Shown here one piece after another: positions 17,602-25,984 of a stretch of 64,000 nucleotides of DNA; the first letter of the stretch is position 1; each line of letters starts with the position of its first letter. Location: NCBI RefSeq assembly GCF_027105095.1, contig NZ_CP114278.1, positions 1,178,001 to 1,242,000 of the forward strand, given 5' to 3'. This stretch comes from Brevundimonas vesicularis. GTDB taxonomy: Bacteria; Pseudomonadota; Alphaproteobacteria; Caulobacterales; Caulobacteraceae. A program made the position numbers and the translations under genes. The notes beneath the pieces are model-generated. The model did no database searches. It worked only from the letters and a program-made list of their open reading frames with translations, and was not told the DNA's origin.

Positions 17602-18324
17602 TCAGAACGGGCTGAAGCGTTCCGCCAGCGCTTGACCGACGGGTGGGGCCTGGACGCGGCTGACGTCGCCACGACCGCCGTAGGAGATGCGCGCCTCGGC
17701 GATCTGGGTGTGGTTGATGGCGTTGGCCGATGAGATGTCCTCGGGGCGGACGATGCCGGCGACGGTCAGTTCGCGGACCTCGCGGTTGGTGCGCACTTCC
17801 TGCCGTCCCTGGATCACCAGATTGCCGTTGGCCAGGACGTCGGTGACGACGGCGGCGATGGTCAGCGACACCTTCTCGGCGCGGGTGACCGAACCGTTGC
17901 CCGACGACTTCAGATCGCCTTCCATGCCAACCATCTTCGACGGATCGAAGCCGCCGGGGAAGGCGCGGCCCAGGCTGCTTTCCAGGCCGAACAGGTTGCT
18001 GACGCCGGCATTGATATCGTTGGAGCGCGAGCGCTGGGTCGAGTTCTGGGTCTGGGCGCGATCGTCGATGTCGATCTTGACCGTCAGGATGTCCCCGATA
18101 TGCCGCGCGCGCTGGTCGCCGAAGAAGGTGCGGGCGCCCGTGCGCCACAGGCTGTTGGCGCTGGCCGGCGCGGTCTCGCGCGCTGGCAGATAGGCCTGCT
18201 GCGCCGGGATCAGGGCGGCGGGATAGCCGATGGGGGCCAGTTCCGGACCGCGCACCGTGTCGGCGACGGTCGAGCAGGCGGCGAGCGGGGCGAGGGCGGC
18301 GAGGATCAGGACGGCTTTACGCAT
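17602..18324 (-). CDS. flgH: Flagellar L-ring protein FlgH
   Basis: 240 residues from ATG 18324. It starts with a lipoprotein signal (AALAPLAACS, lipobox LAAC) as expected for the outer-membrane L-ring subunit of the flagellar basal body. Family segments include SLWRTGARTFFGDQRARHIG, GDILTVKIDIDD and LVIQGRQEVRTNREVREL, and the end YGGRGDVSRVQAPPVGQ. It is the last gene of the flgF-flgG-flgA-flgH operon, 12 bases after flgA, and should be expressed with the other rod/ring genes from the sigma-54 promoter before flgF. Confidence 0.95.
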   Translation of the reverse strand: MRKAVLILAALAPLAACSTVADTVRGPELAPIGYPAALIPAQQAYLPARETAPASANSLWRTGARTFFGDQRARHIGDILTVKIDIDDRAQTQNSTQRSRSNDINAGVSNLFGLESSLGRAFPGGFDPSKMVGMEGDLKSSGNGSVTRAEKVSLTIAAVVTDVLANGNLVIQGRQEVRTNREVRELTVAGIVRPEDISSANAINHTQIAEARISYGGRGDVSRVQAPPVGQALAERFSPF

Positions 18325-18336
18325 GACTTGGATTCC

Positions 18337-18951
18337 CTAGCGGGCGGCGAACTGTTGGAGATTGGCGCGGGCCATGTCGGCGCCGGGGCCGGCGATGGCT
18401 TGGCCGGGACCCGAGGCGACCGCGTCGATGACGCGGTTGGACGTGGTGTTCATGATGGCGACCGGCTCGCCCAGACCGGCGCTGCGCATGGCCTTGCCCA
18501 TGACGGCTAGGTTCACGCCGCCGACCTGATAGGTGACGCGCACCATGTCGTTGCGGGCGATGACCTGCGGCGCGGCGCCGGGGCGATAGGCGGCGCGGGC
18601 GATGGGCTGGACGGCCTGGGCGGCGTCCGTCGGCGCGGCCTCAGCCAGGGTCTGAACGGGTCCGGCGGAACGACGCACGGCGACGCGGCGCAGGCCGTTC
18701 GGATTGCTCCAGTCCAGGCCCGCCTGACGGGCCTGGGCCTGAAGCTGACCGGCGTCCAGCACGACCGAGGGACCGACGCGTTCGGCGACGGCGACATTGG
18801 CCGCAGCGCCCGCGCCCTCGAAGATGTCGCCCAAGGTGACGCGACCGTCGTCGTCCACGGGGTTGGCGCGCAGCACGACCGGATTGGCGAGGGCGGCGCC
18901 GGCGAAGGCGCTGACGGCGGCGGCGAGCAACAGAGAACGGATCATGGTCAT
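18337..18951 (-). CDS. flgA: Flagellar basal body P-ring formation chaperone FlgA
   Basis: 204 residues from ATG 18951 with a cleavable signal peptide (MTMIRSLLLAAAVSAFAGAA). FlgA helps FlgI polymerise into the periplasmic P-ring. The SAF-like C-terminal domain is visible: RAAYRPGAAPQVIARNDMVR, then GVNLAVMGKAMRSAGLGEPV and NTTSNRVIDAVASGPGQ, which is the well-conserved end of the family. It sits four bases after flgG. In Caulobacter the equivalent gene has been called flaD. Confidence 0.92.
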   Translation of the reverse strand: MTMIRSLLLAAAVSAFAGAALANPVVLRANPVDDDGRVTLGDIFEGAGAAANVAVAERVGPSVVLDAGQLQAQARQAGLDWSNPNGLRRVAVRRSAGPVQTLAEAAPTDAAQAVQPIARAAYRPGAAPQVIARNDMVRVTYQVGGVNLAVMGKAMRSAGLGEPVAIMNTTSNRVIDAVASGPGQAIAGPGADMARANLQQFAAR

Positions 18952-18955
18952 CGCC

Positions 18956-19744
18956 CTAGCCCTTCACTTGCGAGGCGACCGACAGCATCTGGTCGGCGGT
19001 GCTGATGACCTTGGAGTTCATCTCATAGGCGCGTTGCGCGACGATCAGGGCGCTGATCTCCGCCACCGCGTCCACGTTCGACGCCTCGGTGTAGGCCTGC
19101 ATGATCTGTCCGTAACCAGCATCGCCGGGCGTCCCGACGATCGCCGGCCCGGACGCGGCGGTTTCCAGCAACAGGTTGTCGCCGATGGCTTCCAGGCCGG
19201 CTTCGTTGAAGAAGCTGGCCAGTTCGATCTGCCCGACCGTGGTCGGTGCGGGCTGTCCGGCCTGGGTCACCTGAACTAGGCCGGTCTTGGAGATCGACAC
19301 CTTGGTCGCGTCCTGCGGGATGGTGATCGCCGGCTCCAGCAGATAGCCGTCGTCGGTCACCATCTGGCCTTCCGGATTGACCTGCAGATTGCCGGCGCGG
19401 GTGTAGGCCTTTTCGCCTGAGGGCAGGCTGATCTGGAAATAGCCCTTGCCGTCGATGGCCATGTCATAGGGGTTGCCGGTGATCTGCGGCGTGCCCTGTT
19501 CGGTGACGCGATAGACGGCCCCGGCCTTGACGCCCGCGCCGATCTGGATGCCGGTCGGAACCACGGTGCCGGAGGCCGAGGACTGGGCCCCCATGCGTTC
19601 GACGTTCTGGTAGAGCAGGTCCTGAAACTCGGCGCGCTGCTTCTTGAAGCCCACCGTGTTCATGTTGGCGATGTTGTTGGAGATGACCTCCACGTTCAAC
19701 TGCTGGGCCGCCATGCCCGAGGCTGCGGTTCTCAGAGCGCGCAT
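18956..19744 (-). CDS. flgG: Flagellar basal body distal rod protein FlgG
   Basis: 262 residues from ATG 19744, the standard FlgG length. It builds the distal rod. The start MRALRTAASGMAAQQLNVEV and NNIANMNTVGFKKQRAEFQD is the flagellar rod-protein signature; the D1 domain contains YDMAIDGKGYFQI, and the C-terminal helix is QRAYEMNSKVISTADQMLSV. It lies 14 bases after flgF and four before flgA. Confidence 0.97.
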   Translation of the reverse strand: MRALRTAASGMAAQQLNVEVISNNIANMNTVGFKKQRAEFQDLLYQNVERMGAQSSASGTVVPTGIQIGAGVKAGAVYRVTEQGTPQITGNPYDMAIDGKGYFQISLPSGEKAYTRAGNLQVNPEGQMVTDDGYLLEPAITIPQDATKVSISKTGLVQVTQAGQPAPTTVGQIELASFFNEAGLEAIGDNLLLETAASGPAIVGTPGDAGYGQIMQAYTEASNVDAVAEISALIVAQRAYEMNSKVISTADQMLSVASQVKG

Positions 19745-19758
19745 GTTCCGGCTCTCCC

Positions 19759-20499
19759 TTAAGCGGCCTTGCCGAGGCGCTCGACGGCGCGGCGGCTCAG
19801 GTCTGTGGTGTTTTCGAGCAGCTTGGAAATGCTCTCGTAGGCGCGGCTGATTTCGACGAGATTGGTGATTTCGATCAACGGATTGACGTTGGAAGACTCC
19901 AGCGAGCCCTGATGAACCTGGGCGTCGGCGGCCTCGATCGGCTGGGCGTTGGAGTTATTGCGGTAGAGGCTGTCGCCGCCCTTTTCGAGCACGCCCAGCG
20001 TATCGAAACGCACGACCGACAGTCGGCCAGTGACCTGTCCGTTCTGGGTGATGGTGCCGTCGGCGCCGACGCTGGGCGCGCCGAGCGCAGGGTCCAGCAC
20101 GATCTCCGCGCCGCCGCCCAGGACGGCCTGACCCTGTTTGGTCGTCAGACGCCCTTCCGGGTCCAGGGTGAAGGCGCCGTCCCGGGTGTAGGCCTCGCCG
20201 TTGGCGCCATCACGCACGGTGAAGAAGGCGCCCTCGCCGGAAATGGCGAAGTCCAGCGAGCGGCCGGTCTGCTGCATCGAACCCTGGCCGAAGTCGCGAC
20301 CGACGCCATTGTCCAGCACGAAGCTGGCCGACGGGCGGATCGAGTCGTTGCGCGCTCGCTGACCGATCTCGGTTCCGAGCATCAGCTGCTCGACCTTGAA
20401 GCCGGTGGTGTTGGCGTTGGCGACGTTGTTGGCCACGATGTCGAGTTCGCGACGCAGCGTCATCTGGCGTGACAGTCCGATATAGGCGGCGTTTTCCAC
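19759..20499 (-). CDS. flgF: Flagellar basal body rod protein FlgF
   Basis: 246 residues from GTG 20499; the frame is open upstream but VENAAYIGLSRQMTLRRELD is the family start and AAGGAG lies 10 bases before the GTG on the coding strand. FlgF is a proximal rod subunit. It has the rod signature NNVANANTTGFKVEQ, the central GRSLDFAISGEGAFFTV, and the C-terminal EISRAYESISKLLENTTDLS. First gene of its operon, divergent from fliL, with a sigma-54 promoter about 30 bases upstream. Confidence 0.95.
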   Translation of the reverse strand: MENAAYIGLSRQMTLRRELDIVANNVANANTTGFKVEQLMLGTEIGQRARNDSIRPSASFVLDNGVGRDFGQGSMQQTGRSLDFAISGEGAFFTVRDGANGEAYTRDGAFTLDPEGRLTTKQGQAVLGGGAEIVLDPALGAPSVGADGTITQNGQVTGRLSVVRFDTLGVLEKGGDSLYRNNSNAQPIEAADAQVHQGSLESSNVNPLIEITNLVEISRAYESISKLLENTTDLSRRAVERLGKAA

Positions 20500-20528
20500 G
20501 AGAGGCGTGCTCCTTCGCCTCAGCCCTC

Positions 20529-20543
20529 GCAACGGCCGTGCCA
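20529..20543 (-). promoter_or_regulatory. Sigma-54 (-24/-12) promoter of the flgF operon
   Basis: On the minus strand the bases read TGGCACG-N4-TTGC, an exact match to the sigma-54 consensus. The -12 element is 30 bases before the flgF GTG, leaving a leader of roughly 20 bases. Class III rod and ring genes of Caulobacter relatives are known to use RpoN with the activator FlbD. Confidence 0.85.
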
Positions 20544-20596
20544 ACAGGGTTAATTCAGGCGGAATGCGGGGTTGAGCGGGATCGGGTCGCTTCCGA

Positions 20597-20613
20597 CCCG
20601 GCAAATCCTGCCC
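20597..20613. promoter_or_regulatory. Candidate FlbD (ftr) enhancer site
   Basis: CCCGGCAAATCCTGCCC, 54 bases upstream of the -24 element of the flgF promoter. It resembles the ftr sites (CCCGGCAAA-like half with a GCC half) bound by FlbD in Caulobacter flagellar promoters, as I recall them. It also overlaps the region before fliL, where FlbD could repress the divergent class II promoter. Confidence 0.45.
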
Positions 20614-20617
20614 ATTG

Positions 20618-20632
20618 TAAACGTCGCGTTAA
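20618..20632. promoter_or_regulatory. Candidate CtrA box upstream of fliLM
   Basis: TAAA-N7-TTAA, one base away from the CtrA consensus TTAA-N7-TTAA, 47 bases before the fliL ATG. fliLM is a CtrA-controlled class II operon in Caulobacter, which makes the site plausible despite the mismatch. Confidence 0.45.
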
Positions 20633-20678
20633 CCAAACCGGACGATCCTCGCCATGAGAGAGTCTCCGGGGCGCGCGC

Positions 20679-21353
20679 ATGTTCAAGTTCGGCAAGAAGA
20701 AGGGTGCGCCTGCGGCCGACGCCGACGCCAATCTGCCGGCTGTGACCGAAGGTGAAGCCGCCGAGGGCGACGCCGCCGCGCCCAAGAAAAAGAAGATCCC
20801 GCTGCTGTTCATCATCGCGCCGGTCGCCCTGTTGGTGCTGGGCGGTGGGGGCGCGGCCGCCTTCTTCATGCTGAAGCCCAAGCCTGCAGAAGCGCATGGC
20901 GCCGAGGCCGAAGCCGGCCACGGAGAAGACAAGGCCGACAAGAAGGCCGAGGGCAAGGAAGAGAAGAAGGAAGGCGGCGGTCACGGCGGCGGCGGCAAGG
21001 AGGGCGAGGCCGATCCTGCGCTGGGCGTCATCGCCGCGGGGCCGGATGGCGTCACCTTCTACACCCTGCCCGACATGGTCATGAACATTCAGTCGCCCGA
21101 CGGCCGTCCGACCTTCCTGAAGCTGAAGCTGACCCTGGAGATGCAGGACGCCGAGGTGGCGACCCATCTGCAGGAAGAGATGCCGCGTTTGCAGGACATG
21201 TTCACCGGCTTCGTGCGCGAACTGCGCCCTGAGGACCTCAGCGGCTCTGCCGGCACCTATCAGCTGCGCGCGGAGATCCTGCGCCGCGTCAATCTGATCG
21301 CCGCTCCGGGCAAGGTCGACGCCGTGCTGATCGAAGAAATGCTGGTGCAATAG
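20679..21353 (+). CDS. fliL: Flagellar basal body-associated protein FliL
   Basis: 224 residues from ATG 20679. A cytoplasmic N-terminal stretch of about 35 residues with a KKKK cluster precedes one membrane helix (LLFIIAPVALLVLGGGGAAA, about 43-65). Next is a His/Glu/Lys-rich spacer and then the periplasmic SPFH-like FliL domain (MVMNIQSPDGRPTFLKLKL to the end). FliL rings surround the stator and tune torque. It is followed after two bases by fliM. The charged spacer is longer than in enteric FliL but common in alphaproteobacteria. Confidence 0.93.
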   Translation: MFKFGKKKGAPAADADANLPAVTEGEAAEGDAAAPKKKKIPLLFIIAPVALLVLGGGGAAAFFMLKPKPAEAHGAEAEAGHGEDKADKKAEGKEEKKEGGGHGGGGKEGEADPALGVIAAGPDGVTFYTLPDMVMNIQSPDGRPTFLKLKLTLEMQDAEVATHLQEEMPRLQDMFTGFVRELRPEDLSGSAGTYQLRAEILRRVNLIAAPGKVDAVLIEEMLVQ

Positions 21354-21355
21354 GC

Positions 21356-22399
21356 ATGACCGACGCGGCGCAACTCGATCCGTTCGGCGGTCTGGGCGAT
21401 CCCGGAGACGCCCTGTCCGAACGCGTCCTGAACCAGGATGAGATCGACAGTCTGCTGGGCTTCGACCTGGGCGACGACGACGGTTCAGAACGCTCGGGTA
21501 TCCGGGCCATCATCAACTCCGCGCTCGTCAGCTACGAGCGTCTGCCGATGCTGGAGATCGTGTTCGACCGCCTGGTGCGGTTGATGACGACCAGCCTTCG
21601 CAACTTCACCTCCGACAACGTCGAAGTCAGCCTGGACAATATTTCGTCGATCCGGTTCGGCGACTATCTGAACTCAATCCCGCTGCCGGCCATCCTGGCG
21701 GTGTTTCGCGCCGAGGAGCTGGACAACTACGGCCTGCTGACGGTCGATTCCAACCTGATCTATTCGATCGTCGATGTGCTGCTGGGCGGTCGTCGCGGCA
21801 CGGCGGCGCTGCGCATCGAAGGCCGGCCCTACACGACCATCGAGCGGGTGCTGGTGCAGCGGATGGTGGAGGTTGTGCTGAACGACGCCCGCCAGGCGTT
21901 CGAGCCGCTGACCCCGGTCCACTTCAACCTGGACCGGCTGGAGACCAACCCGCGCTTCGCCGCCATCGCGCGGCCCGCCAACGCCGCCATCCTGATCAAG
22001 CTGCGGATCGACATGGAGGATCGCGGCGGTCGTATCGAACTGCTGCTGCCCTATGCGACGCTGGAGCCGATCCGCAAGATGCTGCTGCAGCAGTTCATGG
22101 GCGAGAAGTTCGGCCGCGACAACATTTGGGAAGGCCACTTGGCCACCGAGATCTGGACGACCGAAACCGAAGTCCGCGCGGTCCTGGACGAACAGCAAAT
22201 GCCTCTGTCCAGCGTGCTGAACCTCAAGGTCGGCGACACGATGATGCTGAACGCCACGCCGGATTCCGAGGTTTCGATCCGCGCCGGCTCCATTCCGCTG
22301 ACCACAGGCCGCATGGGTCGCAAGGGCCAGCACATCGCCATACGCGTCGAAGGACCGGTCAATCCGGAAGTCGCCGCCCGCCTGGGAGTGAACGTCTGA
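21356..22399 (+). CDS. fliM: Flagellar motor switch protein FliM
   Basis: 347 residues from ATG 21356. The N-terminal LNQDEIDSLLGFDLG near residue 24 is the FliM peptide that binds CheY-P. The middle CheC-like domain includes VDVLLGGRRGTAA and RMVEVVLNDARQAFEPL; the C-terminal surface-presentation domain has LNLKVGDTMMLNATPDSEV, which packs with FliN in the C-ring. The stop shares one base with the start of the DUF6468 gene, so translation is coupled. Confidence 0.96.
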   Translation: MTDAAQLDPFGGLGDPGDALSERVLNQDEIDSLLGFDLGDDDGSERSGIRAIINSALVSYERLPMLEIVFDRLVRLMTTSLRNFTSDNVEVSLDNISSIRFGDYLNSIPLPAILAVFRAEELDNYGLLTVDSNLIYSIVDVLLGGRRGTAALRIEGRPYTTIERVLVQRMVEVVLNDARQAFEPLTPVHFNLDRLETNPRFAAIARPANAAILIKLRIDMEDRGGRIELLLPYATLEPIRKMLLQQFMGEKFGRDNIWEGHLATEIWTTETEVRAVLDEQQMPLSSVLNLKVGDTMMLNATPDSEVSIRAGSIPLTTGRMGRKGQHIAIRVEGPVNPEVAARLGVNV

Positions 22400-22980
22400 T
22401 GGCCGGAATGATCATGGACGGCGTGCTGATGGTGCTGCTGATCGCGGCGGTCGGCTACGGCATCAAGCTGGAACGCAAGCTGGCCGCCCTGCGCGCCGGA
22501 CAGCTGGCCTTCGCCCAGGCCGTCACCGAACTGAATGCCGCCGCTGGCCGCGCCGAAAACGCGCTGGCCACCCTTCGCGCCTCGGGCCAGGAAACGGACC
22601 TGCTTCACGACCGGATCATCAAGGCGCGTGAGGTCAAGGCCCAGCTGGAAACCCTTATTGCCCGCGCGCCGGCCGTGGCGCCGGCGCGGATCGTCGAGGA
22701 AGAGGCCGTCCGCCGCGCGCCCCCGGTCGCCCTCGCTCCGACCCTGGCCGCGACCGAAGACGAGGAGCGGGCCGAGCGCATGGCGGCCCTTGCTCAACGC
22801 ATCCAGGGACTGGCCGGTCCCTCTTCGAACCGTCGCAATGAAGCGGCTGCGCCCGCCGGGCGCGACAATGTCGCCGCGATCGTTCAGGCCCTGACCGCCG
22901 GACGCTCCGCTAACCATTCCGCCAAACAAAGCCTCAACGCCGCGCGTCGTAATCTCGACGACGACCTGTTCGCCGCCTGA
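22399..22980 (+). CDS. DUF6468 membrane protein of the fliM operon
   Basis: 193 residues from ATG 22399, overlapping the fliM stop. One membrane helix at the start (MDGVLMVLLIAAVGYGIKLE, about 5-23) is followed by a predicted coiled coil (LERKLAALRAGQLAFAQAV and on to about 85) and a low-complexity Ala/Pro/Glu tail. The family, seen between fliM and a MotE-like gene in alphaproteobacteria, has no assigned role; context suggests stator or motor assembly at the inner membrane. Confidence 0.75.
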   Translation: MAGMIMDGVLMVLLIAAVGYGIKLERKLAALRAGQLAFAQAVTELNAAAGRAENALATLRASGQETDLLHDRIIKAREVKAQLETLIARAPAVAPARIVEEEAVRRAPPVALAPTLAATEDEERAERMAALAQRIQGLAGPSSNRRNEAAAPAGRDNVAAIVQALTAGRSANHSAKQSLNAARRNLDDDLFAA

Positions 22981-22997
22981 GTTCGGAACCCCATTTC

Positions 22998-23918
22998 ATG
23001 GCCCGCCTTCCCCGCATCCTGCCCCTGATCGCCATCGCCATCGGCGGGGTCGTCGCCGTGCGCGCCGTCGGCGTCGCGCCTGGCCTTTTCGACGGGGCCA
23101 AGGCCTGGGCCGAGGAGGCGGTTCCCGCTGCGGCCGGCGCGCCGCCCAAGCCAGCTTTGCCCGGCACCTGTTCCGCCTTGTCTCCCGAACAACTGGCCCA
23201 GCAGGCGGGGATTTCGCCGGCCGAGCTGAAGATCATCCAGTCGTTGTCGCAGCGTCGCGCGGCGCTGGACGCGCGTGATCAGGACTTCGCCACCACCCTG
23301 CCGCTGATGGTCGCCGCCGAGCAGAAGCTGGACGCCAAGGTCAAGGCGCTGGAAGCCTTGAAGGCCGAGATGAAGCAGATGCTCGGCCAGGTCGACGAGC
23401 GCGAGAAGGCCGAGATCGACCGTCTGGTTCAGGTCTATTCCGCCATGCGCCCCAAGGAGGCCGCTCCGGTCATGGCCGCGCTGGAGGACCGTGTGCGCCT
23501 GCCGGTCGCCGCCGCCATGCGTCCGCGCACCCTGGCCGCCATCATGGCCCAGATGAGCGCGCCGCAGGCCAAGGAGCTGACCGAAAAGCTGGCCGCCCGC
23601 TTCCAAGCTCAACAGATGGCCGCCCGCGCCGCCGCCGCCGAAGCCACGCCCCCTCCGGCCGCGGCGCCTGCCGCTGCAGCGCCTGCCGCGACGACCCCGC
23701 CCGCGACACCGACGGCTCAGCCCGCCGCCGCCCCGACGACCCGTCCGACGCCGCGCCCGGCCGCCAACCGTCCCGCTGCGCGACCGGCGGCTCGCCCGGC
23801 CGCGACCCCGGCGCGTCGTCCCGCCGCCGCGCCTGCGACTGCTCCCGCTGCGACCGGCCCGCAGGCCTATCAGCCGTCAGCCGCCCCCAACGCCCAGCCC
23901 CGGCAAACTGTGCAGTAA
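22998..23918 (+). CDS. MotE-like flagellar motility chaperone with Pro/Ala-rich tail
   Basis: 306 residues from ATG 22998. A signal or anchor helix (LPRILPLIAIAIGGVVAVRA) is followed by a helical region 55-200: a coiled coil around KIIQSLSQRRAALDARDQDF and an MgtE-N/FliG-like segment (YSAMRPKEAAPVMAALEDR, LAAIMAQMSAPQAKELTEKL). That order is typical of MotE, the periplasmic chaperone of MotC in alphaproteobacteria. Residues 210-306 are almost only Pro, Ala, Thr and Arg and should be disordered. Assignment is by architecture; FlbB-like proteins look similar. Confidence 0.7.
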   Translation: MARLPRILPLIAIAIGGVVAVRAVGVAPGLFDGAKAWAEEAVPAAAGAPPKPALPGTCSALSPEQLAQQAGISPAELKIIQSLSQRRAALDARDQDFATTLPLMVAAEQKLDAKVKALEALKAEMKQMLGQVDEREKAEIDRLVQVYSAMRPKEAAPVMAALEDRVRLPVAAAMRPRTLAAIMAQMSAPQAKELTEKLAARFQAQQMAARAAAAEATPPPAAAPAAAAPAATTPPATPTAQPAAAPTTRPTPRPAANRPAARPAARPAATPARRPAAAPATAPAATGPQAYQPSAAPNAQPRQTVQ

Positions 23919-24025
23919 CGTTAAGTGTCATCTCTGGGAGGACGTTTTGTCTCGACAGTGAAAATACTTTGACCAATGATCTTCGAACGCTCCGTCAGAG
24001 AGCGATGACATCGAGGATCCGCGCC

Positions 24026-24145
24026 ATGATCGGCGAACTGCTTTACGTCGCGCACTGCTTGCGCCGAACGCTCATACTCGCCGTTCCGGCGGTCGGAACC
24101 GTGATGATGGCCGCCGTCGCCCAACACTATCACCTGCTGCCCTAA
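24026..24145 (+). CDS. Possible 39-residue small membrane protein
   Basis: ATG 24026 to TAA 24143-24145. The product starts MIGELLYVAHCLRRTLILAV and continues with a small-residue segment (PAVGTVMMAAVAQHYHLLP), giving one possible membrane helix at residues 13-34. It fills the otherwise empty 323-base gap between the MotE-like gene and the DUF3297 gene. No clear ribosome binding site is seen (GAGGA ends about nine bases before the ATG, which is acceptable). Unknown family; may be chance. Confidence 0.35.
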   Translation: MIGELLYVAHCLRRTLILAVPAVGTVMMAAVAQHYHLLP

Positions 24146-24241
24146 AGGTCTTCGAGCCCGGTTTGGCCCGGTTTCGGATTGGCAGGGCGCGCCAGCGCGT
24201 CTATCACCGCGCCTTCCCGAGATCTGAGCCCGACCAACGCC

Positions 24242-24481
24242 ATGTCCGACACGCCCCCCGATCGTCTTTCGGTCGACCCGTCCAGCCCGCATCACGACGC
24301 CGAGGTCCTGCAACGCGGCGTCGGCATTCGCTTCAAGGGCGAAGAGAAGACCAATGTCGAGGAATATTGCGTGTCCGAAGGCTGGGTGCGTCTGGCGCTC
24401 GGCAACCGCGTGGATCGCAAGGGCAAGGCCCTGACCGTGAAACTGCAGGGTCCGGTCGAACCCTATTTCCAGAACGACTGA
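24242..24481 (+). CDS. DUF3297 family protein
   Basis: 79 residues from ATG 24242; an in-frame ATG at 24179 would add 21 residues without family similarity. The sequence DRLSVDPSSPHHDAEVLQRG, then GIRFKGEEKTNVEEYCVSEG and GWVRLALGNRVDRKGKALT, is the small DUF3297 family of proteobacteria. It has one Cys and no membrane segment; its role is unknown. A 43-base gap separates it from the following peptidase gene. Confidence 0.85.
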   Translation: MSDTPPDRLSVDPSSPHHDAEVLQRGVGIRFKGEEKTNVEEYCVSEGWVRLALGNRVDRKGKALTVKLQGPVEPYFQND

Positions 24482-24524
24482 ACCTACCTAGGGTCCGGCT
24501 CTCATCTGAATCCGGAGCCTGCCT

Positions 24525-25970
24525 ATGTCCATCCGTCTGCTGACCGCCAGCGCCGTCGCCCTGGGTCTTGTCGCGTTTATCCCGGCGGCCAAGGCTCAGG
24601 ATGCGGCGACGGTGCAGCAGGCGATCGTGGTGCGCGACGCCGCGATGCGTTCGAACATCGCCATGGACTATGTCACCCAGCTGACGACGCGGTTCGGCGC
24701 GCGCCCGGCGGGTTCACGTTCCGAACAGCAGGCCGCGGCCTGGGCCGCCGACTATCTGCGCGCCAACGGCTTCCAGAACGTCCGGATTGAAGAGTTCCCG
24801 CTGGTCGGCTGGGAGCGGGGCGAAAGCTCGGCCGCCATCGTCGGTGACAACGCCCAGGCCCTGGTCGCCGCCGCCCTGGGCCACTCGCCGGCCACGCCGA
24901 GGGGCGGCGTCGAGGCGGAGATCGTGCGCTTCTCCACCTTCGAAGACCTGCAGGCCGCGCCCGAGGCCGCCGTCCGCGGCAAGATCGTCTATGTCGATCT
25001 GGGCCAAATGGACCCGATGCAGGACGGCTCGGGCTATGGTCCCCAGACCCGCGTGCGCGGCGCCGGCCCCGGCGTGGCGGCGGCCAAGGGCGCGGCGGCC
25101 TTCGTCATGCGCTCGGTCGGCTCTGACGAGGACCGGATGCCTCACACCGGCACGACCCGCTATGTCGACGGAAAGCCGACCATTCCCGCCTTCGCCCTGG
25201 CCGCGCCCGACGCCGATCAGGTCAGTCGCTTAGTCGCCCTCGGTCAGCCGGTGCGCATGCGCCTGACCTCGACCGCCCGCACCTATCGCACCACCAGCCA
25301 GAACGTGATCGGCGATCTGCCGGGCGCCACGCGCCCCGACGAGATCATCGTCCTGGGGTCGCACATGGACAGCTGGGACCTGGGCACCGGCGCCATCGAC
25401 GACGGGGCGGGGGGCGCCATCACCATCGCCGCCGCCAAGGCCATCGCCGACAGCGGCCGCCGCCCGGCCCGCACCCTACGCGTCATCTTCTACGGTTCGG
25501 AAGAAGTGGCCCAGCCGACCGCCCAGACCGGCAACGGCGGCGGCGTCTACGCGCGCGGCCAGGGCGCGGCGCTGGACAAGCACATCATCGCCGGCGAGAG
25601 CGATTTCGGCGCCGACCGCGTCTATGCCCTGCGCCTGCCCGCCGGCGCGCAAGGCTCGGACTTCCAGAAGGCCGCGACCCGCGTCCTCTATCCGATCGGC
25701 GTCCTGGCCTCCGATCGCGTCGAGACCGAAGGCGGCGTCGATGTCGGACCAATGGGCCCGCTGGGCGTGCCCTTCTTCGGCCTGGCCCAGGACGGAACCC
25801 GCTATTTCGACCTGCACCACACCGCCAACGACACGCTGGACAAGATCGATCCGGCGCAACTAAACCAGAACGTCGCCGCCTGGGCGGGCCTTCTGTGGCT
25901 GATCGCCGATTCCGACGTGGACTTCCGGGCGATGAAGCCCGCGACCACGCCAGCGACCCCGACACGCTGA
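24525..25970 (+). CDS. Secreted M28 family metallopeptidase (carboxypeptidase Q-like)
   Basis: 481 residues from ATG 24525 with a Sec signal peptide (LLTASAVALGLVAFIPAAKAQ, cleavage after AKA). A protease-associated (PA) domain is inserted at about 130-260 (GKIVYVDLGQMDPMQDGSGY). The di-zinc peptidase core shows VLGSHMDSWDLGTGAIDDGA (His and bridging Asp), YGSEEVAQ (catalytic and ligand Glu), SDFGADR and the last His in DLHHTANDTLDKID. Order and N-terminal PAGSRSEQQAAAWAADYL resemble plasma glutamate carboxypeptidase homologues. It probably cleaves short peptides in the periplasm. Confidence 0.9.
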   Translation: MSIRLLTASAVALGLVAFIPAAKAQDAATVQQAIVVRDAAMRSNIAMDYVTQLTTRFGARPAGSRSEQQAAAWAADYLRANGFQNVRIEEFPLVGWERGESSAAIVGDNAQALVAAALGHSPATPRGGVEAEIVRFSTFEDLQAAPEAAVRGKIVYVDLGQMDPMQDGSGYGPQTRVRGAGPGVAAAKGAAAFVMRSVGSDEDRMPHTGTTRYVDGKPTIPAFALAAPDADQVSRLVALGQPVRMRLTSTARTYRTTSQNVIGDLPGATRPDEIIVLGSHMDSWDLGTGAIDDGAGGAITIAAAKAIADSGRRPARTLRVIFYGSEEVAQPTAQTGNGGGVYARGQGAALDKHIIAGESDFGADRVYALRLPAGAQGSDFQKAATRVLYPIGVLASDRVETEGGVDVGPMGPLGVPFFGLAQDGTRYFDLHHTANDTLDKIDPAQLNQNVAAWAGLLWLIADSDVDFRAMKPATTPATPTR

Positions 25971-25984
25971 CGACTTGGAGACCC

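Noticed and set aside
23636..23890. Repetitive-looking Pro/Ala codon stretch as a possible repeat array
   Set aside because: It is low-complexity coding sequence for the tail of the MotE-like protein; there are no regular repeat units or spacers, so it is not a CRISPR or VNTR array.
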